Origin: Pantoea sp. SoEX
Lineage (GTDB): Bacteria; Pseudomonadota; Gammaproteobacteria; Enterobacterales; Enterobacteriaceae
Assembly (NCBI RefSeq): GCF_009829945.1
Contig: NZ_SZZT01000001.1
Span: forward strand, 1-64,000
DNA: 64,000 nt
Direction of reading: 5' to 3'
Both the position numbers and the translations under genes were made by a program. Position 1 is the stretch's first letter. Each line of letters begins with the position of its first letter. Below are positions 23,809 to 33,346 of this stretch, piece by piece. Below the pieces are notes generated by a model. It did not search any database. It saw nothing but the letters and a program-made list of their open reading frames with translations, and was not told where the DNA came from.

Positions 23809-24728
23809 TTATAGTTTTTGTAATAACTTAAAATTGAATATTCATTTCTTATATTTTTCCTTTATAAAATATAATCTTATATTTTTCAGACTATAAATAC
23901 TTAGATGTGGTATTTTTATAAGTATCTAGGTAAATACCATTATATTTGCGGTTTTAATTTATTACTAAATTGAATTAGCAACTAACTAGATGATATATGA
24001 CTTTTGAGATAAACAACATCTATAAAAATATTAATTATTGTTCTTTATAAAAAACCTCGCTTTTGCGAGGCTAGATAAATTTATTTGAAAGCATTATAAT
24101 TAACACATTGAAAATTATACATTAATTAGTATCAAAGAACACATAACATTTTATATTACACCAGTAGTAATAGTTTATCCCTTATATATGTTTCTATTTG
24201 ATTGGTTAAAACCTTTATCATTTAAAATATAATATTATTTATTGTTTTATTTATATTTTTTACATTATTAACAACATTAATTATATCATCTCTTGATCTA
24301 TTGACATAGACACTCAATAGAAATATTTAGTTAATTAAAAATTTTATTTAATATTATGATTGATATCATAATATTTTTTACTATATTCCCTTAATAGATA
24401 ATTATTAGCATAATAAATTAAGTTTAGATGATTTCATGAATACAAGATGTTCTGATTTTAAAAGGATTAGAAATAATTAACCATAGATTACAATAATCTG
24501 ACACAACTCTAAAAGTAATAATCATTCAAAATAATATATTATATTTTAATATGTTTAACCAATTGTAAATCTTTTTTTAATTAACACCACATATAATGAT
24601 ACAATTGATAGGTTGTTATAATGGAAAATTAATGTTTTATTTAAAGTAAATATAATATTTAATTTAATAAAAAATCTTAAATAAAAATTAACTTAATAAA
24701 CAAACCACACTATATTTGGGCTATTTAA
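23809..24728. other. Long non-coding, eroded spacer between nrdH and ssrA
   Basis: About 920 bp without a credible gene on either strand; this is the longest such stretch in the window. It contains a GC-rich minus-strand terminator (24048-24071) and an AT-rich plus-strand hairpin followed by six Ts: arms 24350-24360 and 24365-24375, T-run 24374-24379. A perfect TTGACA occurs at 24301-24306 but no good -10 follows. An 8-bp inverted repeat (23910-23917 / 23934-23941) lies upstream of nrdH. The two terminators suggest that transcription units once existed here. I could not recognise remnants of a specific gene. Confidence 0.6.
24048..24071 (-). terminator. Rho-independent terminator, minus strand
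   Basis: On the minus strand CCTCGC-AAAA-GCGAGG (24055-24070) forms a compact GC-rich hairpin followed by six or more Ts. It lies about 660 bp downstream of the ssrA 3' end and about 240 bp before the nrdH remnant. No gene that it would serve is visible, except very long read-through from ssrA. Confidence 0.85.
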
Positions 24729-25095
24729 TGGTGGAGCTGGCGGGATTTGAACCCGCGTCCGAAACTTCTACGTCTTAAGCACTACATGTTTAGTCTAGCA
24801 TTGTTTTCATCTTATAGAAGTGGCAAGACGCGCTTCTATAAAACTAACCTAAATATAAATTTCACACTAATAACTTTTAGGTAAAGTTAAATTAGCATTA
24901 TCTCTTTAAAGATTGACCTTTCAAATTACTATTTCAAGAGAAAAAATAGTTAGAAAGGACTTCCACAGCTTATTAAGCTGCTAAAGCGTAGTTTTTGTCG
25001 TTTGCGACTATTTTTTACGGTTTGTTAACGAGGCCTACCGTACCTCGACATGCACCTTAGATTTTGAATATTCCGTCAAATCCAAAATCAGCCCC
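24729..25095 (-). ncRNA. ssrA: Transfer-messenger RNA (tmRNA, SsrA)
   Basis: Rescues stalled ribosomes and tags the nascent chain for proteolysis, together with SmpB encoded just upstream. The 5' end GGGGCTGATTTTGGATTTGA and the 3' end GGGTTCAAATCCCGCCAGC followed by TCCACCA form the tRNA-like domain with an encoded CCA. The length is 367 nt (E. coli 363). The tag frame runs from the GCA resume codon at 25005 down to 24970 and reads ANDKNYALAA followed by two TAA stops; E. coli has ANDENYALAA. The sequence before the resume codon, AAAAAATAGTC, is conserved, whereas the pseudoknot region after the tag is much more AT-rich. Confidence 0.97.
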
Positions 25096-25130
25096 ATCAT
25101 CTCAATATTAGCAAAAATATGATTAATAAT

Positions 25131-25616
25131 CTAGTATTTCATGGTCGTAGTATTTTTTAAGATCCTTTGCTTGCTAATTTGCCATTCTCTTTCTTTAATT
25201 TGTTCACGTTTTTTGTATTGTTTTTTCCCACGAGAAAGACCTATTGTTATTTTACACCAAGATTTTTTCCAATACAAAACCAATGGTATTATAGTGTAAC
25301 CTTTTTGTTTGTTATTACTTAAATAGTTAATTTCTGACTTAGTTAATAATAGCTTACGGTTTCTTTTAGAATCGCAGGTAATATTATTGGAAACATTTAT
25401 TAAGGATTGAAATGTAGTTCCTATAAGGTAAACTTCTTTGCCATATATTAATACATAACTATCGTTAATATTGATTTTTTTAGCTCTTATTGACTTTACT
25501 TCCCAGCCATATAAAACTATTCCTGCTTCAAATTTTTTTTCAATAGAGTATTCATAGTAAGCTTTTTTATTTTTAGTAACAATCATAAGACTATTTTCAG
25601 TTGATTTTTTTTTCAT
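25131..25616 (-). CDS. smpB: SsrA-binding protein SmpB
   Basis: Binds tmRNA and fills the empty mRNA channel of stalled ribosomes. The 161-aa product (E. coli 160) has the OB-fold core YYEYSIEKKFEAGIVLYGWEVKSIRA, the NDSYVLI segment, and a basic C-terminal tail KGKKQYKKREQIKEREWQ used for channel binding. It lies 35 bp upstream of ssrA on the same strand, as in E. coli. Upstream, ratA (present between smpB and rnfH in E. coli) is missing: only 170 bp remain. Confidence 0.96.
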   Translation of the reverse strand: MKKKSTENSLMIVTKNKKAYYEYSIEKKFEAGIVLYGWEVKSIRAKKININDSYVLIYGKEVYLIGTTFQSLINVSNNITCDSKRNRKLLLTKSEINYLSNNKQKGYTIIPLVLYWKKSWCKITIGLSRGKKQYKKREQIKEREWQISKQRILKNTTTMKY

Positions 25617-25786
25617 TATTTGATTTTCGATATATAATCTCTATCTAAGGTTATCAAACTAATGTATCTTAATTATACAATATAGAAGTTGTATTTTTCT
25701 ATGATAATTTGTAAAACATCTTAGCGATATTTTAAAAAATATCTAAATCGCATAATAAAAGAATACTCTAAGTAGAGATTTTAGCT

Positions 25787-26071
25787 ATGAATTTTATATC
25801 AGTGGAATTAATTTATGCTTTTCCTAAAAAATACTATCATTTTTTTATTAAATTAAATAATTATAGTACAGTAAGACAAGTAATTGAAACTTCAGGAATA
25901 TTAAACTTACATAATGAAATCAACATATATTCAAATAAAATTGGAATTCATGGAAAATCTGTAAATTTAGAATATATGGTAAAAGATGGAGATAGAATAG
26001 AAATTTATCGTCCATTATCTTTTAATCCTATAGAATTACGTAGACAAAAAGCAAAAATAAGTAGAAAATAA
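25787..26071 (+). CDS. rnfH: RnfH family protein (YfjF, beta-grasp fold)
   Basis: Small 94-aa protein of the RnfH/YfjF family (E. coli 96 aa), also called RatB. It aligns along its length: VELIYAFPKKYY at the start, EINIYSNKIGIHGKSVNLEYMVKDGDRIEIYRP in two halves near the end, and the basic tail ELRRQKAK. The family has a ubiquitin-like beta-grasp fold and no settled biochemical function; it was named for linkage to rnf genes elsewhere. Here it survives without its usual neighbour ratA. It is convergent with bamE, with a 3-bp gap. Confidence 0.92.
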   Translation: MNFISVELIYAFPKKYYHFFIKLNNYSTVRQVIETSGILNLHNEINIYSNKIGIHGKSVNLEYMVKDGDRIEIYRPLSFNPIELRRQKAKISRK

Positions 26072-26074
26072 TAT

Positions 26075-26401
26075 TTATAGTATTTTATTCATATTTTTAA
26101 TGTAAATTAATATACCATTTTTATTAAATTTAAGAATTAAAGTATTCTGTTGTATTTTGTAATTTTTTAGTTTACTATTAAATACATAGTACCATATATT
26201 ACTGCTAAAAGACGATTTAATTAAAGGCGTTCCAAGAAAAAAAATCACTTGTTTTTGTGTCATACCTTTGTGAATTTTATTTATATTTATTAAATAATTA
26301 TCTTCATTTATTTCTGTTCGATAAATTAATTTATTTATGTTATACTCAGAGCATCCCATGAGAAACAAAAACACTAAAACAAATAATTTTTTATTATTCA
26401 T
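26075..26401 (-). CDS. bamE: Outer-membrane protein assembly lipoprotein BamE (SmpA)
   Basis: Accessory lipoprotein of the BAM complex that inserts beta-barrel proteins. The 108-aa product (E. coli 113) has a lysine-containing signal peptide and the lipobox FLMGC, with the lipidated cysteine at residue 17. It keeps the core YRTEINEDNYL, HKGMTQKQVIFFLGTPL and WYYVF. With bamB in the same window it implies that a functional outer membrane with barrel proteins is retained. recN, which separates it from nadK in E. coli, is gone. Confidence 0.92.
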   Translation of the reverse strand: MNNKKLFVLVFLFLMGCSEYNINKLIYRTEINEDNYLININKIHKGMTQKQVIFFLGTPLIKSSFSSNIWYYVFNSKLKNYKIQQNTLILKFNKNGILIYIKNMNKIL

Positions 26402-26785
26402 ATTTAAATATCACCTTATTATAAAATAAAAACTTAAAATATTTATTGTAACTAATTATAACGTAAGTAAATAATTTTTACTTCATTGTTTAATACTAAA
26501 TTAACTTATTTATAATAACTGCATTATCAAATTTATCTTAATAATTAAATTGATAATGTATAATCAATAAAAATAATAATTGATTTCTAATAATTTTTTA
26601 TTCATTATAATTTGTAGTAAACAACATTGAACATGAAATAATATATTACATTTTATTTTAATCTTATTAATTAATAGATAAAATAATTTTTTGATAAATA
26701 CCAATTAGCTACAATATTTCTATTATACTAAATATAATTATCAATTATATTATTTGAATTATCTTTACTAAAATTAATTTATACA
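26402..26785. other. Non-coding spacer at the position of lost recN
   Basis: A 384-bp stretch of almost pure A/T between nadK and bamE. In E. coli recN (recombination/repair ATPase) lies here in the same orientation as both neighbours. I see no open frame, no recognisable recN motif and no clear terminator. Confidence 0.6.
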
Positions 26786-27667
26786 TTAAAAAATTCTTTT
26801 AGCCCATCCTAGTTTAGAATTTAATGTCTTAAAATAACAATAGTTATTAGGATGAATAAGACTAAGATTACTTCTACTACGACGAATTATTATTTCTTCT
26901 CCTTCTTTTATTGAAAATACAATTTGACTATCAAAACTGATTTTAATATCTCGATGAAAAGAACGACATTTTAACCTAATTATACTATTGCTATTAATCA
27001 CTAATGGACGCATGGATAAACTATGAGGAAACATTGGTACTAATGCAATTGCATCTAAAGAAGGACTTAAAATAGGACCTCCAGCTGACATAGAATACGC
27101 TGTTGATCCAGTAGGTGTTGAAATTATTAAACCATCTGATCTTTGTGAAAAAGCAAATATATTGTTAATATATACTTCAAATTCAATCATATGAGCTATA
27201 ATACCTGAATGTAATACTATTTCATTCATAGCAGAATTTATTTTTTTATAATAATTTTTCCCTAGAATTTTAGCTTCTAATAAAAAACGGTTTTCTATAT
27301 GATATTTTCCTGTTAGTACTTCATTTAATTGAAACTTAGCGTTATTAGGATCTAGATCTGCTAAAAATCCAAGATTGCCTTTATTGATTCCAATCACTTT
27401 AATATTATATTCAGCTAATATACGAGCTGTTCCTAGCATATTCCCATCACCTCCTACTACAATAGCCAAATCTGCTTTTTGACCTATTTCATTTAAGGTC
27501 ATTGTAACTTTAGGATTATTCAATTTAATTTCCTTAGCTATTCTATTTTCAACTAATACATGGTAGCCTTTTTCGGTTAACCATTTCCAAAGCATTTTAT
27601 GAATAGCAATTATACTAAGAGGTTTTATTAAACCTACAATACCAATATACTTAAAGCGTTTTTTCAT
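26786..27667 (-). CDS. nadK: NAD kinase NadK
   Basis: Phosphorylates NAD to NADP. The 293-aa product (E. coli 292) has the family motifs [13 protein letters not shown] (about 72-84, NAD/ATP binding) and the second conserved block [19 protein letters not shown]-terminal start [13 protein letters not shown] matches the E. coli layout. Divergent from grpE with 119 bp between the starts. With NadB in this window, it supports self-sufficient NAD(P) supply. Confidence 0.96.
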   Translation of the reverse strand: MKKRFKYIGIVGLIKPLSIIAIHKMLWKWLTEKGYHVLVENRIAKEIKLNNPKVTMTLNEIGQKADLAIVVGGDGNMLGTARILAEYNIKVIGINKGNLGFLADLDPNNAKFQLNEVLTGKYHIENRFLLEAKILGKNYYKKINSAMNEIVLHSGIIAHMIEFEVYINNIFAFSQRSDGLIISTPTGSTAYSMSAGGPILSPSLDAIALVPMFPHSLSMRPLVINSNSIIRLKCRSFHRDIKISFDSQIVFSIKEGEEIIIRRSRSNLSLIHPNNYCYFKTLNSKLGWAKRIF

Positions 27668-27717
27668 ACATTAACAATCCTCAATAATATAAAATGAATA
27701 TAATATTATGAACTCTA

Positions 27718-27745
27718 TTGAAACCTATAAATAGGTCTTTATAAT
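27718..27745 (+). promoter_or_regulatory. Sigma-70-type promoter of grpE
   Basis: TTGAAA (27718-27723), a 16-bp spacer and a perfect TATAAT (27740-27745), 41 bp before the grpE ATG. The spacer holds a 6-bp inverted repeat (ACCTAT-AA-ATAGGT). I do not see a CCCCAT-type heat-shock -10 element, which controls grpE in E. coli. Confidence 0.6.
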
Positions 27746-27786
27746 AAGTTAATTATTGAAACAAACTTATAAAATATGGGAAAAAA

Positions 27787-28386
27787 ATGAATAATAATGA
27801 AAATGAAGAAAATGTAAGCAACAATATTTCATTAAATAATCCAACCATTGACCAAGAAAATTCAATTGAGCAAGAAAATACATCAATGGAATCAGTATTA
27901 AATATTCGTATTTCAGAATTAGAAGAACAATTAATACAATATCAAGACAATATACGTGATTTGAAATTACGTAATCAAGCAGAAATAGAAAATATTCGTC
28001 GTCGTACTGAAATAGATATAGAAAAAAGCCATAAATTTGCATTAGAAAGATTTGCAATTGAACTTTTACCTGTAATTGACAGTTTAGAACGTGCATTAGA
28101 AGTAACAAATTTAGAAACAACAAATAAAGAAAACGATTTATTGAAATCTATGATACAAGGTGTTGATTTAACATTAAAAGCATTATTAGATGTAATGTAT
28201 AAATTTGGAATAAAAGTAATAGATAAAACTAACATACCTTTTGATCCTTCTATACATCAAGCGATGTCAGTTGTAGAATCAGATGATATAGCTCCCAGTC
28301 ATATTATTACAGTAATGCAGAAAGGTTACATGTTAAACGGTCGATTATTGCGTCCAGCTATGGTTACTGTTGCAAAAATAAAATAA
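27787..28386 (+). CDS. grpE: Nucleotide exchange factor GrpE
   Basis: Releases ADP from DnaK in the Hsp70 cycle. The 199-aa product (E. coli 197) has a polar, low-complexity N-terminal tail (about 1-35), a long coiled-coil dimerization helix (about 38-100, [20 protein letters not shown] ...), and the C-terminal beta domain with [10 protein letters not shown] and [18 protein letters not shown]. The chaperone system is typically highly expressed in insect endosymbionts; here the upstream signal looks sigma-70-like rather than heat-shock. Convergent with ung, 11-bp gap. Confidence 0.95.
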   Translation: MNNNENEENVSNNISLNNPTIDQENSIEQENTSMESVLNIRISELEEQLIQYQDNIRDLKLRNQAEIENIRRRTEIDIEKSHKFALERFAIELLPVIDSLERALEVTNLETTNKENDLLKSMIQGVDLTLKALLDVMYKFGIKVIDKTNIPFDPSIHQAMSVVESDDIAPSHIITVMQKGYMLNGRLLRPAMVTVAKIK

Positions 28387-28397
28387 AGATATTTTGA

Positions 28398-29126
28398 TCA
28401 TTCATCACAACTAATGTTAATTTGGTTGTGATGAATAGAATTGATATTAAACAATGTAGGGTTCCATTGAATCGGATCTTTACCATCTGTTATCAACAAA
28501 TTATTTGTTTGAGAAAAATGTTTACATCCGAAAAAACCTAAATGAGCGGATCTTGGAGAAGGATGTGATGTTTTTAATACATAATGACGATTAATATCTA
28601 CAAGATTACCTTTATTTTGAGCATAAGCGCCCCATAGTAAAAAAACTACTTTATCACAATTTTGATTTATAATATTAATAACATTATCAGTAAATTTTTC
28701 CCAACCAAGTTTTGCATGAGAAAAAGATTTTCCTTCTTCAACTGTCAATATAGTATTTAATAACAATATTCCTTGTTTTGCCCAGCTATCAAGGCAACCA
28801 TGTTTTGGTTGGTTGAAATCGTGAATATCTTGTATTAGTTCTTTATATATATTTTGTAAAGAAAGTGGTATTTTTTTAGATTCAGGCAGTACAGAAAATG
28901 CCAATCCATGAGCTTGTTTTGGTTTACAATAAGGATCTTGACCTAAAATGACAACTTTAACGTCTTTTAATTCAGTTATACGAAAAGCATTAAACACATC
29001 TCTTTGCTCTGGATAAATTTTTATTCCAAGAGAACGTTTTTTTGCAATTAATTTTAATATATTAATAAAATATGATTTCTTTTTTTCTTCTGCTAGTACA
29101 TCTCGCCATGTCAGAAATTTATTCAT
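28398..29126 (-). CDS. ung: Uracil-DNA glycosylase Ung
   Basis: Removes uracil from DNA, the first step of base excision repair of deaminated cytosine. The 242-aa product (E. coli 229) has the catalytic-water motif GQDPY at 62-66 with the catalytic aspartate 64, and [14 protein letters not shown] with the catalytic histidine. Odd points: the residue after GQDPY, an otherwise conserved histidine, is cysteine (GQDPYCKP), and there is a C-terminal extension of about 13 residues, encoded inside a 12-bp inverted repeat (28400-28436). Upstream genes next to ung in E. coli are absent. Confidence 0.94.
   Translation of the reverse strand: MNKFLTWRDVLAEEKKKSYFINILKLIAKKRSLGIKIYPEQRDVFNAFRITELKDVKVVILGQDPYCKPKQAHGLAFSVLPESKKIPLSLQNIYKELIQDIHDFNQPKHGCLDSWAKQGILLLNTILTVEEGKSFSHAKLGWEKFTDNVINIINQNCDKVVFLLWGAYAQNKGNLVDINRHYVLKTSHPSPRSAHLGFFGCKHFSQTNNLLITDGKDPIQWNPTLFNINSIHHNQINISCDE
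28400..28436. terminator. Inverted repeat between convergent grpE and ung
   Basis: Perfect 12-bp arms (28400-28411, ATTCATCACAAC; 28425-28436) around a 13-nt spacer that can extend the stem by three pairs including one wobble. It overlaps the last codons and stop of ung and starts 14 bp after the grpE stop, so it could act as a two-way transcript end. No strong T-run follows on either strand. Confidence 0.5.
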
Positions 29127-29313
29127 CTTTAAATCACCTAATTTAACTCAATAATTATCTATTTACATTAATTTTACACGAAAAAAATATCATTTAGATA
29201 GATCTATTTAAAATTGAATTTCATATAGATATATATCTTAATAAAATATGAATATCTAATCAAGTTATTGTTTTTACTATCATTATTATATTACATAATG
29301 ACAGTTATAAATT

Positions 29314-30945
29314 TTATTTATGTTTATAATTATCAGGTATGAGAATTGTAGGATATGCATTTGGAAGTAAATAAGGATATTCACAGATATAATGTAAACC
29401 CCTGCTTTCTTTTCTTTTCATTGCAGAAATTATTATTAATTCTGCTACCTGTAATAAATTTTTTATTTCTAATAATTTATCTGATAAACAATTATTATAG
29501 TATTTGCTTATTATCTTGTTTAATAAACTTATTTCATGTTTTGCATATTTAAGAGATTGATTAGTACGTGTTATTCCAACATTATTCCACATTAATTTTC
29601 TGATTTTATTTAGATAACATTCCAGTTTTATATCACTTAGATAATATTGATCAGAAATATTTATTCTATTTAAAAAACTTAAATAATCTGCTAAATTAAC
29701 ATCAGGTAATGTTTGAATTAAGTGTTCTGATACTGATTGACTATAAACTAAACATTCTAATAGAGAATTTGAAGCCATACGATTTGCACCATGCAGACCA
29801 GTGTAACTTACCTCACCTATCGCATAAAGACCATCTAAATCAGTTCTACCTAATTTATCTACTATTACTCCTCCGCAAGTGTAATGAGCAGCAGGTACTA
29901 CAGGAATGATATCTTTTGTTAAATCAAAACCCAAACGTAATAACTTATTATAAATAATAGGAAAATGACTTTTGATAAATTGCTTCGATTTATGGGTAAT
30001 ATCTAAGTATACGCATTCAAGATTATGATTTTTAATTTCATCATTAATTGCTCTTGTTACAATATCTCTAGGTGCTAATTCTGCTCGCTGATCTATATCT
30101 AACATAAAACGAGTTCCATCATTTCTTATTAAAAAAGCACCTTCACCCCGTAAAGCTTCAGTTAACAAAAAACTATTTTCTGGAGGATAAAATAAACAAG
30201 TAGGATGAAATTGGTTAAATTCTAAATTAGCTACACGACAACCAGCACGCCAAGCCATAGCAATGCCGTCTCCCGAAGAAATATCAGGATTTGTAGTATA
30301 TTGATAAACTCTTGATGCTCCTCCCGTTGCTAAAACAACTGCTTTTGCAAAACATGTTTCAATTTTTTTTTTGTTTTTATTCCATAACAAAGCGCCTACT
30401 GCACGACGTGGAATCAATAAGTTATTATTTTTTGAAACTACTAAGTCTATTGCAACAATATATTCAATAATATTAATATTTTTTTCTTTTAATGCTTTAT
30501 TTATTAGATTATTTTCAATTTCTGTTCCAGTACGATCAGCAATATGTAAAATACGTCTGTGACTATGTCCACCTTCTCTATGAAGGTGATATCTTATGTT
30601 ATTTTTACTAGATTTTAAATCCTTATCAAAAGATATTCCATTACTAATTAACCAATATATACATTGGCGAGCGTTTTTGATAATAAAAGAAACTACATCA
30701 TAATCACATAATCCTATTCCAGTAATTATAGTATCTTCGATATGAGAATTAATGCTATCTTTTTTATCAAATACTGCAGCTATTCCTCCTTGAGCATATA
30801 ATGTTGAACTTTCATTCATTTTGGATTTAGTTACAATAACTATTTTATATTTATTGGACAAGCGTAATGCTAGTGACAAACCTGCTAAGCCACTTCCAAT
30901 AATTAATACATCACATCGATAATCAAATGAAGAAACTATTTTCAT
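29314..30945 (-). CDS. nadB: L-aspartate oxidase NadB
   Basis: FAD enzyme oxidising aspartate to iminoaspartate, first step of de novo NAD synthesis. The 543-aa product (E. coli 540) has the dinucleotide-binding GSGLAGLSLAL (about 17-27), TLYAQGGIAAVFD, RAVGALLWN ... VVLATGGASRVYQYTTNP, and the signature EGGHSHRRILHIADRTG; it also keeps GLHGANRMASNSLLECLVY and a C-terminal helical domain. The product goes to NadA, not in this window. In E. coli the rpoE-rseABC operon lies next to nadB; here it is missing. Confidence 0.96.
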   Translation of the reverse strand: MKIVSSFDYRCDVLIIGSGLAGLSLALRLSNKYKIVIVTKSKMNESSTLYAQGGIAAVFDKKDSINSHIEDTIITGIGLCDYDVVSFIIKNARQCIYWLISNGISFDKDLKSSKNNIRYHLHREGGHSHRRILHIADRTGTEIENNLINKALKEKNINIIEYIVAIDLVVSKNNNLLIPRRAVGALLWNKNKKKIETCFAKAVVLATGGASRVYQYTTNPDISSGDGIAMAWRAGCRVANLEFNQFHPTCLFYPPENSFLLTEALRGEGAFLIRNDGTRFMLDIDQRAELAPRDIVTRAINDEIKNHNLECVYLDITHKSKQFIKSHFPIIYNKLLRLGFDLTKDIIPVVPAAHYTCGGVIVDKLGRTDLDGLYAIGEVSYTGLHGANRMASNSLLECLVYSQSVSEHLIQTLPDVNLADYLSFLNRINISDQYYLSDIKLECYLNKIRKLMWNNVGITRTNQSLKYAKHEISLLNKIISKYYNNCLSDKLLEIKNLLQVAELIIISAMKRKESRGLHYICEYPYLLPNAYPTILIPDNYKHK

Positions 30946-31535
30946 TGCTTTTATTAAAACATTATTGATTTATTTACTGGTAAATATTCATTTCATTAAA
31001 ATGAATGATTTTTAATATTCATTCTTTTATGTTTTTATAAACTTAATCTTTTTTATTCACTTTTATCCTTAATTATTTATTAAGTAATAATAATTTGATT
31101 AAAAATATCATTTTTTAATTAAAAATATATTTGTTTTATACTTAAATAATTTATTATGTTATTAACTATATAAAGTAAATATTAGATCAAATAATTGATT
31201 TATAATAATGTATTTTTTAAAAAAAAATCTAGTTAAAGACTTTACTATAATTAATTATGTAGTAATTAATTATATAAAACAACAAAATATATTGAAATAT
31301 TTTATTAAGTTAATAAGATTATATGTTATTTAGATATTTACATTATTTATATCATCACAAATAATATATCACTTTAATATATAATATTATGTAAGATATA
31401 TTTTTTGTGTTAAATGTTTTTATATAAAATTTCATATTTTATTATTGATAGTTGATTAAAACAAAAACTATAATATCTTAATCTAAAACCTGATAGTTTC
31501 AATTGTATGAAAATATCTTTAATAAAACAAATATA
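30946..31535. other. Non-coding spacer at the position of lost rpoE-rseABC
   Basis: About 590 bp with no credible gene, between nadB and lepA. In E. coli the sigma-E gene and its regulators rseA, rseB and rseC lie in this interval. I see only low-complexity A/T sequence (for example two copies of ATTAAAAATAT 20 bp apart at 31098 and 31118) and, at the lepA end, a good sigma-70 promoter. Confidence 0.6.
31445..31474 (+). promoter_or_regulatory. Sigma-70-type promoter of lepA-lepB-rnc-era
   Basis: TTGATA (31445-31450), an 18-bp spacer and a perfect TATAAT (31469-31474), about 61 bp before the lepA ATG. It is the best -35/-10 pair I found in the spacer and is correctly placed to drive the whole cluster. 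Confidence 0.55.
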
Positions 31536-33335
31536 ATGAAACAAATAAGAAATTTTTCAATTATTGCTCATATTGATCATGGTAAATCTACTTTATCTGA
31601 TCGTTTAATTCAAATTTGCGGAGGATTAACTGACCGAGAGATGTCAGCACAAGTTTTAGATTCTATGGATCTAGAACGTGAACGAGGTATTACAATCAAA
31701 GCTCAGAGTGTAACGCTTAATTATAAGGCAAATAATAATAAAATGTACCAACTGAATTTTATTGATACTCCAGGACATGTTGATTTTTCTTATGAAGTTT
31801 CTCGTTCTCTCTCTGCTTGTGAAGGTGCTTTATTAGTAGTAGATTCTGTAAAAGGGGTACAAGTACAAACTTTAGCTAATTGCTATACTGCAATTGATAT
31901 GAATTTAAAAGTATTGCCTATATTAAATAAAATTGATTTACCAGCAGCTGATCCAGATCGTGTAGCTAAAGAAATTGAAGATATGGTTGGAATTGATGCA
32001 ACTAAAGCGATACGTTGTTCTGCTAAAACAGGTTTTGGTATTATAGAAGTTATAGAACATTTAGTTATTAATATACCACCACCGCAAGGAAATCCTCATG
32101 CTCCATTGCAAGCGCTGATAATTGATTCATGGTTTGATAAATATTTAGGAGCAATATTTTTAATAAGAATTAAAAATGGTAAATTATCAAAAGGTGATAA
32201 AATTAAAATATTTAGTAATAATCGGATATATTATGCAGATAGGGTTGGTGTTTTTACTCCTAAAAGAGCTGATCGTGATGATTTAAGATGTGGTGAAGTA
32301 GGTTGGGTAATATGTGCTATTAAGGATGTTATTAAGGGTTTAGTAGGTGATACTTTAACGCACGCATATAAACCAACAGATAAAGCACTACCTGGTTTTA
32401 AAAAAATTAAACCTCAGGTTTATGTAGGATTTTTTCCAATTCATCCAGATAATTATGAGTTATTTCGCGATGCCCTTAGCAAATTGAGTTTAAACGATGC
32501 ATCTTTATTTTATGAACCAGAAAGATCAAATATTTTGGGATTTGGTTTTAGATGTGGATTTTTAGGGATGTTACATATGGAAATTATTAAAGAACGTTTA
32601 GAACGTGAATATAATCTCGATTTAATAGCAACATCACCTACAGTAGCATATGAAGTTATTATTAAAGACGATATTATTTATATTGATAATCCATCAAAGT
32701 TACCACCGGCTAAAGATATTAAAGAATTACGCGAACCCATTGTTACATGTCGAATATTACTGCCAAAAAAATATTTAGGCAAAGTTATGACACTATGTAT
32801 CCAAAAAAGGGGCACACAAACTGATATATTGTATCATGGAAATCAAGTATCAATTACTTATGAAATGCCAATGGCAGAAGTTATTCTAGACTTCTTTGAT
32901 AAATTAAAATCTATATCTAGTGGTTATGCTTCTTTAGATTATAATTTTAAATGTTTTAAATTATCTGATATGGTTAGAGTGGATATCTTGATTAATTCTG
33001 AAAAAGTTGATGCATTGACTTTTATTAGTCATAGTAATAGAGCTGCAAATACAGGGAAAAATTTAATTGAAAAATTAAAAGATGTTATACCTCGTCAACA
33101 ATTTGATATTGTAATTCAAGCAGCTATTGGAAACCGCGTTGTTGCTCGTACAAATATTAATCAGTTACGTAAAAATGTTTTAGCTAAATGTTATGGTGGT
33201 GATATTAGTCGCAAAAAAAAATTATTACAAAAACAAAAAGAAGGAAAAAAAAGAATGAAATTAATTGGTAACATTGCATTACCTCAAGAAGCATTTTTAG
33301 CTATTTTACATATTGAAAAAAAAGATAAAAAATAA
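31536..33335 (+). CDS. lepA: Elongation factor 4 LepA
   Basis: Ribosome-associated translational GTPase. From the ATG at 31536 the product is 599 aa, identical in length to E. coli LepA; an in-frame TTG at 31503 would add 11 residues without homology. G motifs: AHIDHGKST (G1), RGITIKAQ (G2), DTPGHVDF (G3), NKIDLP (G4) and CSAKTGFG (G5). The C-terminal EF4-specific domain [20 protein letters not shown] is intact. It is first in the lepA-lepB-rnc-era cluster, with lepB 11 bp downstream. Confidence 0.97.
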   Translation: MKQIRNFSIIAHIDHGKSTLSDRLIQICGGLTDREMSAQVLDSMDLERERGITIKAQSVTLNYKANNNKMYQLNFIDTPGHVDFSYEVSRSLSACEGALLVVDSVKGVQVQTLANCYTAIDMNLKVLPILNKIDLPAADPDRVAKEIEDMVGIDATKAIRCSAKTGFGIIEVIEHLVINIPPPQGNPHAPLQALIIDSWFDKYLGAIFLIRIKNGKLSKGDKIKIFSNNRIYYADRVGVFTPKRADRDDLRCGEVGWVICAIKDVIKGLVGDTLTHAYKPTDKALPGFKKIKPQVYVGFFPIHPDNYELFRDALSKLSLNDASLFYEPERSNILGFGFRCGFLGMLHMEIIKERLEREYNLDLIATSPTVAYEVIIKDDIIYIDNPSKLPPAKDIKELREPIVTCRILLPKKYLGKVMTLCIQKRGTQTDILYHGNQVSITYEMPMAEVILDFFDKLKSISSGYASLDYNFKCFKLSDMVRVDILINSEKVDALTFISHSNRAANTGKNLIEKLKDVIPRQQFDIVIQAAIGNRVVARTNINQLRKNVLAKCYGGDISRKKKLLQKQKEGKKRMKLIGNIALPQEAFLAILHIEKKDKK

Positions 33336-33346
33336 AGGATTATAAA

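Noticed and set aside
23910-23941. Inverted repeat TGGTATTT/AAATACCA upstream of nrdH as an NrdR box
   Set aside because: It does not resemble the paired 16-bp NrdR boxes that I know, and the 16-nt spacing does not fit.
24301-24306. Perfect TTGACA as a promoter in the ssrA-nrdH spacer
   Set aside because: No acceptable -10 hexamer at 16-18 bp and no downstream gene.
27767-28123. 118-codon leucine-rich open frame antisense to grpE
   Set aside because: The Leu/Tyr-rich composition is the mirror of A/T-rich codons in grpE; no start signal and no match.
31098-31128. Two copies of ATTAAAAATAT as a regulatory repeat
   Set aside because: Low-complexity A/T sequence; repeats of 11 bp are common here.
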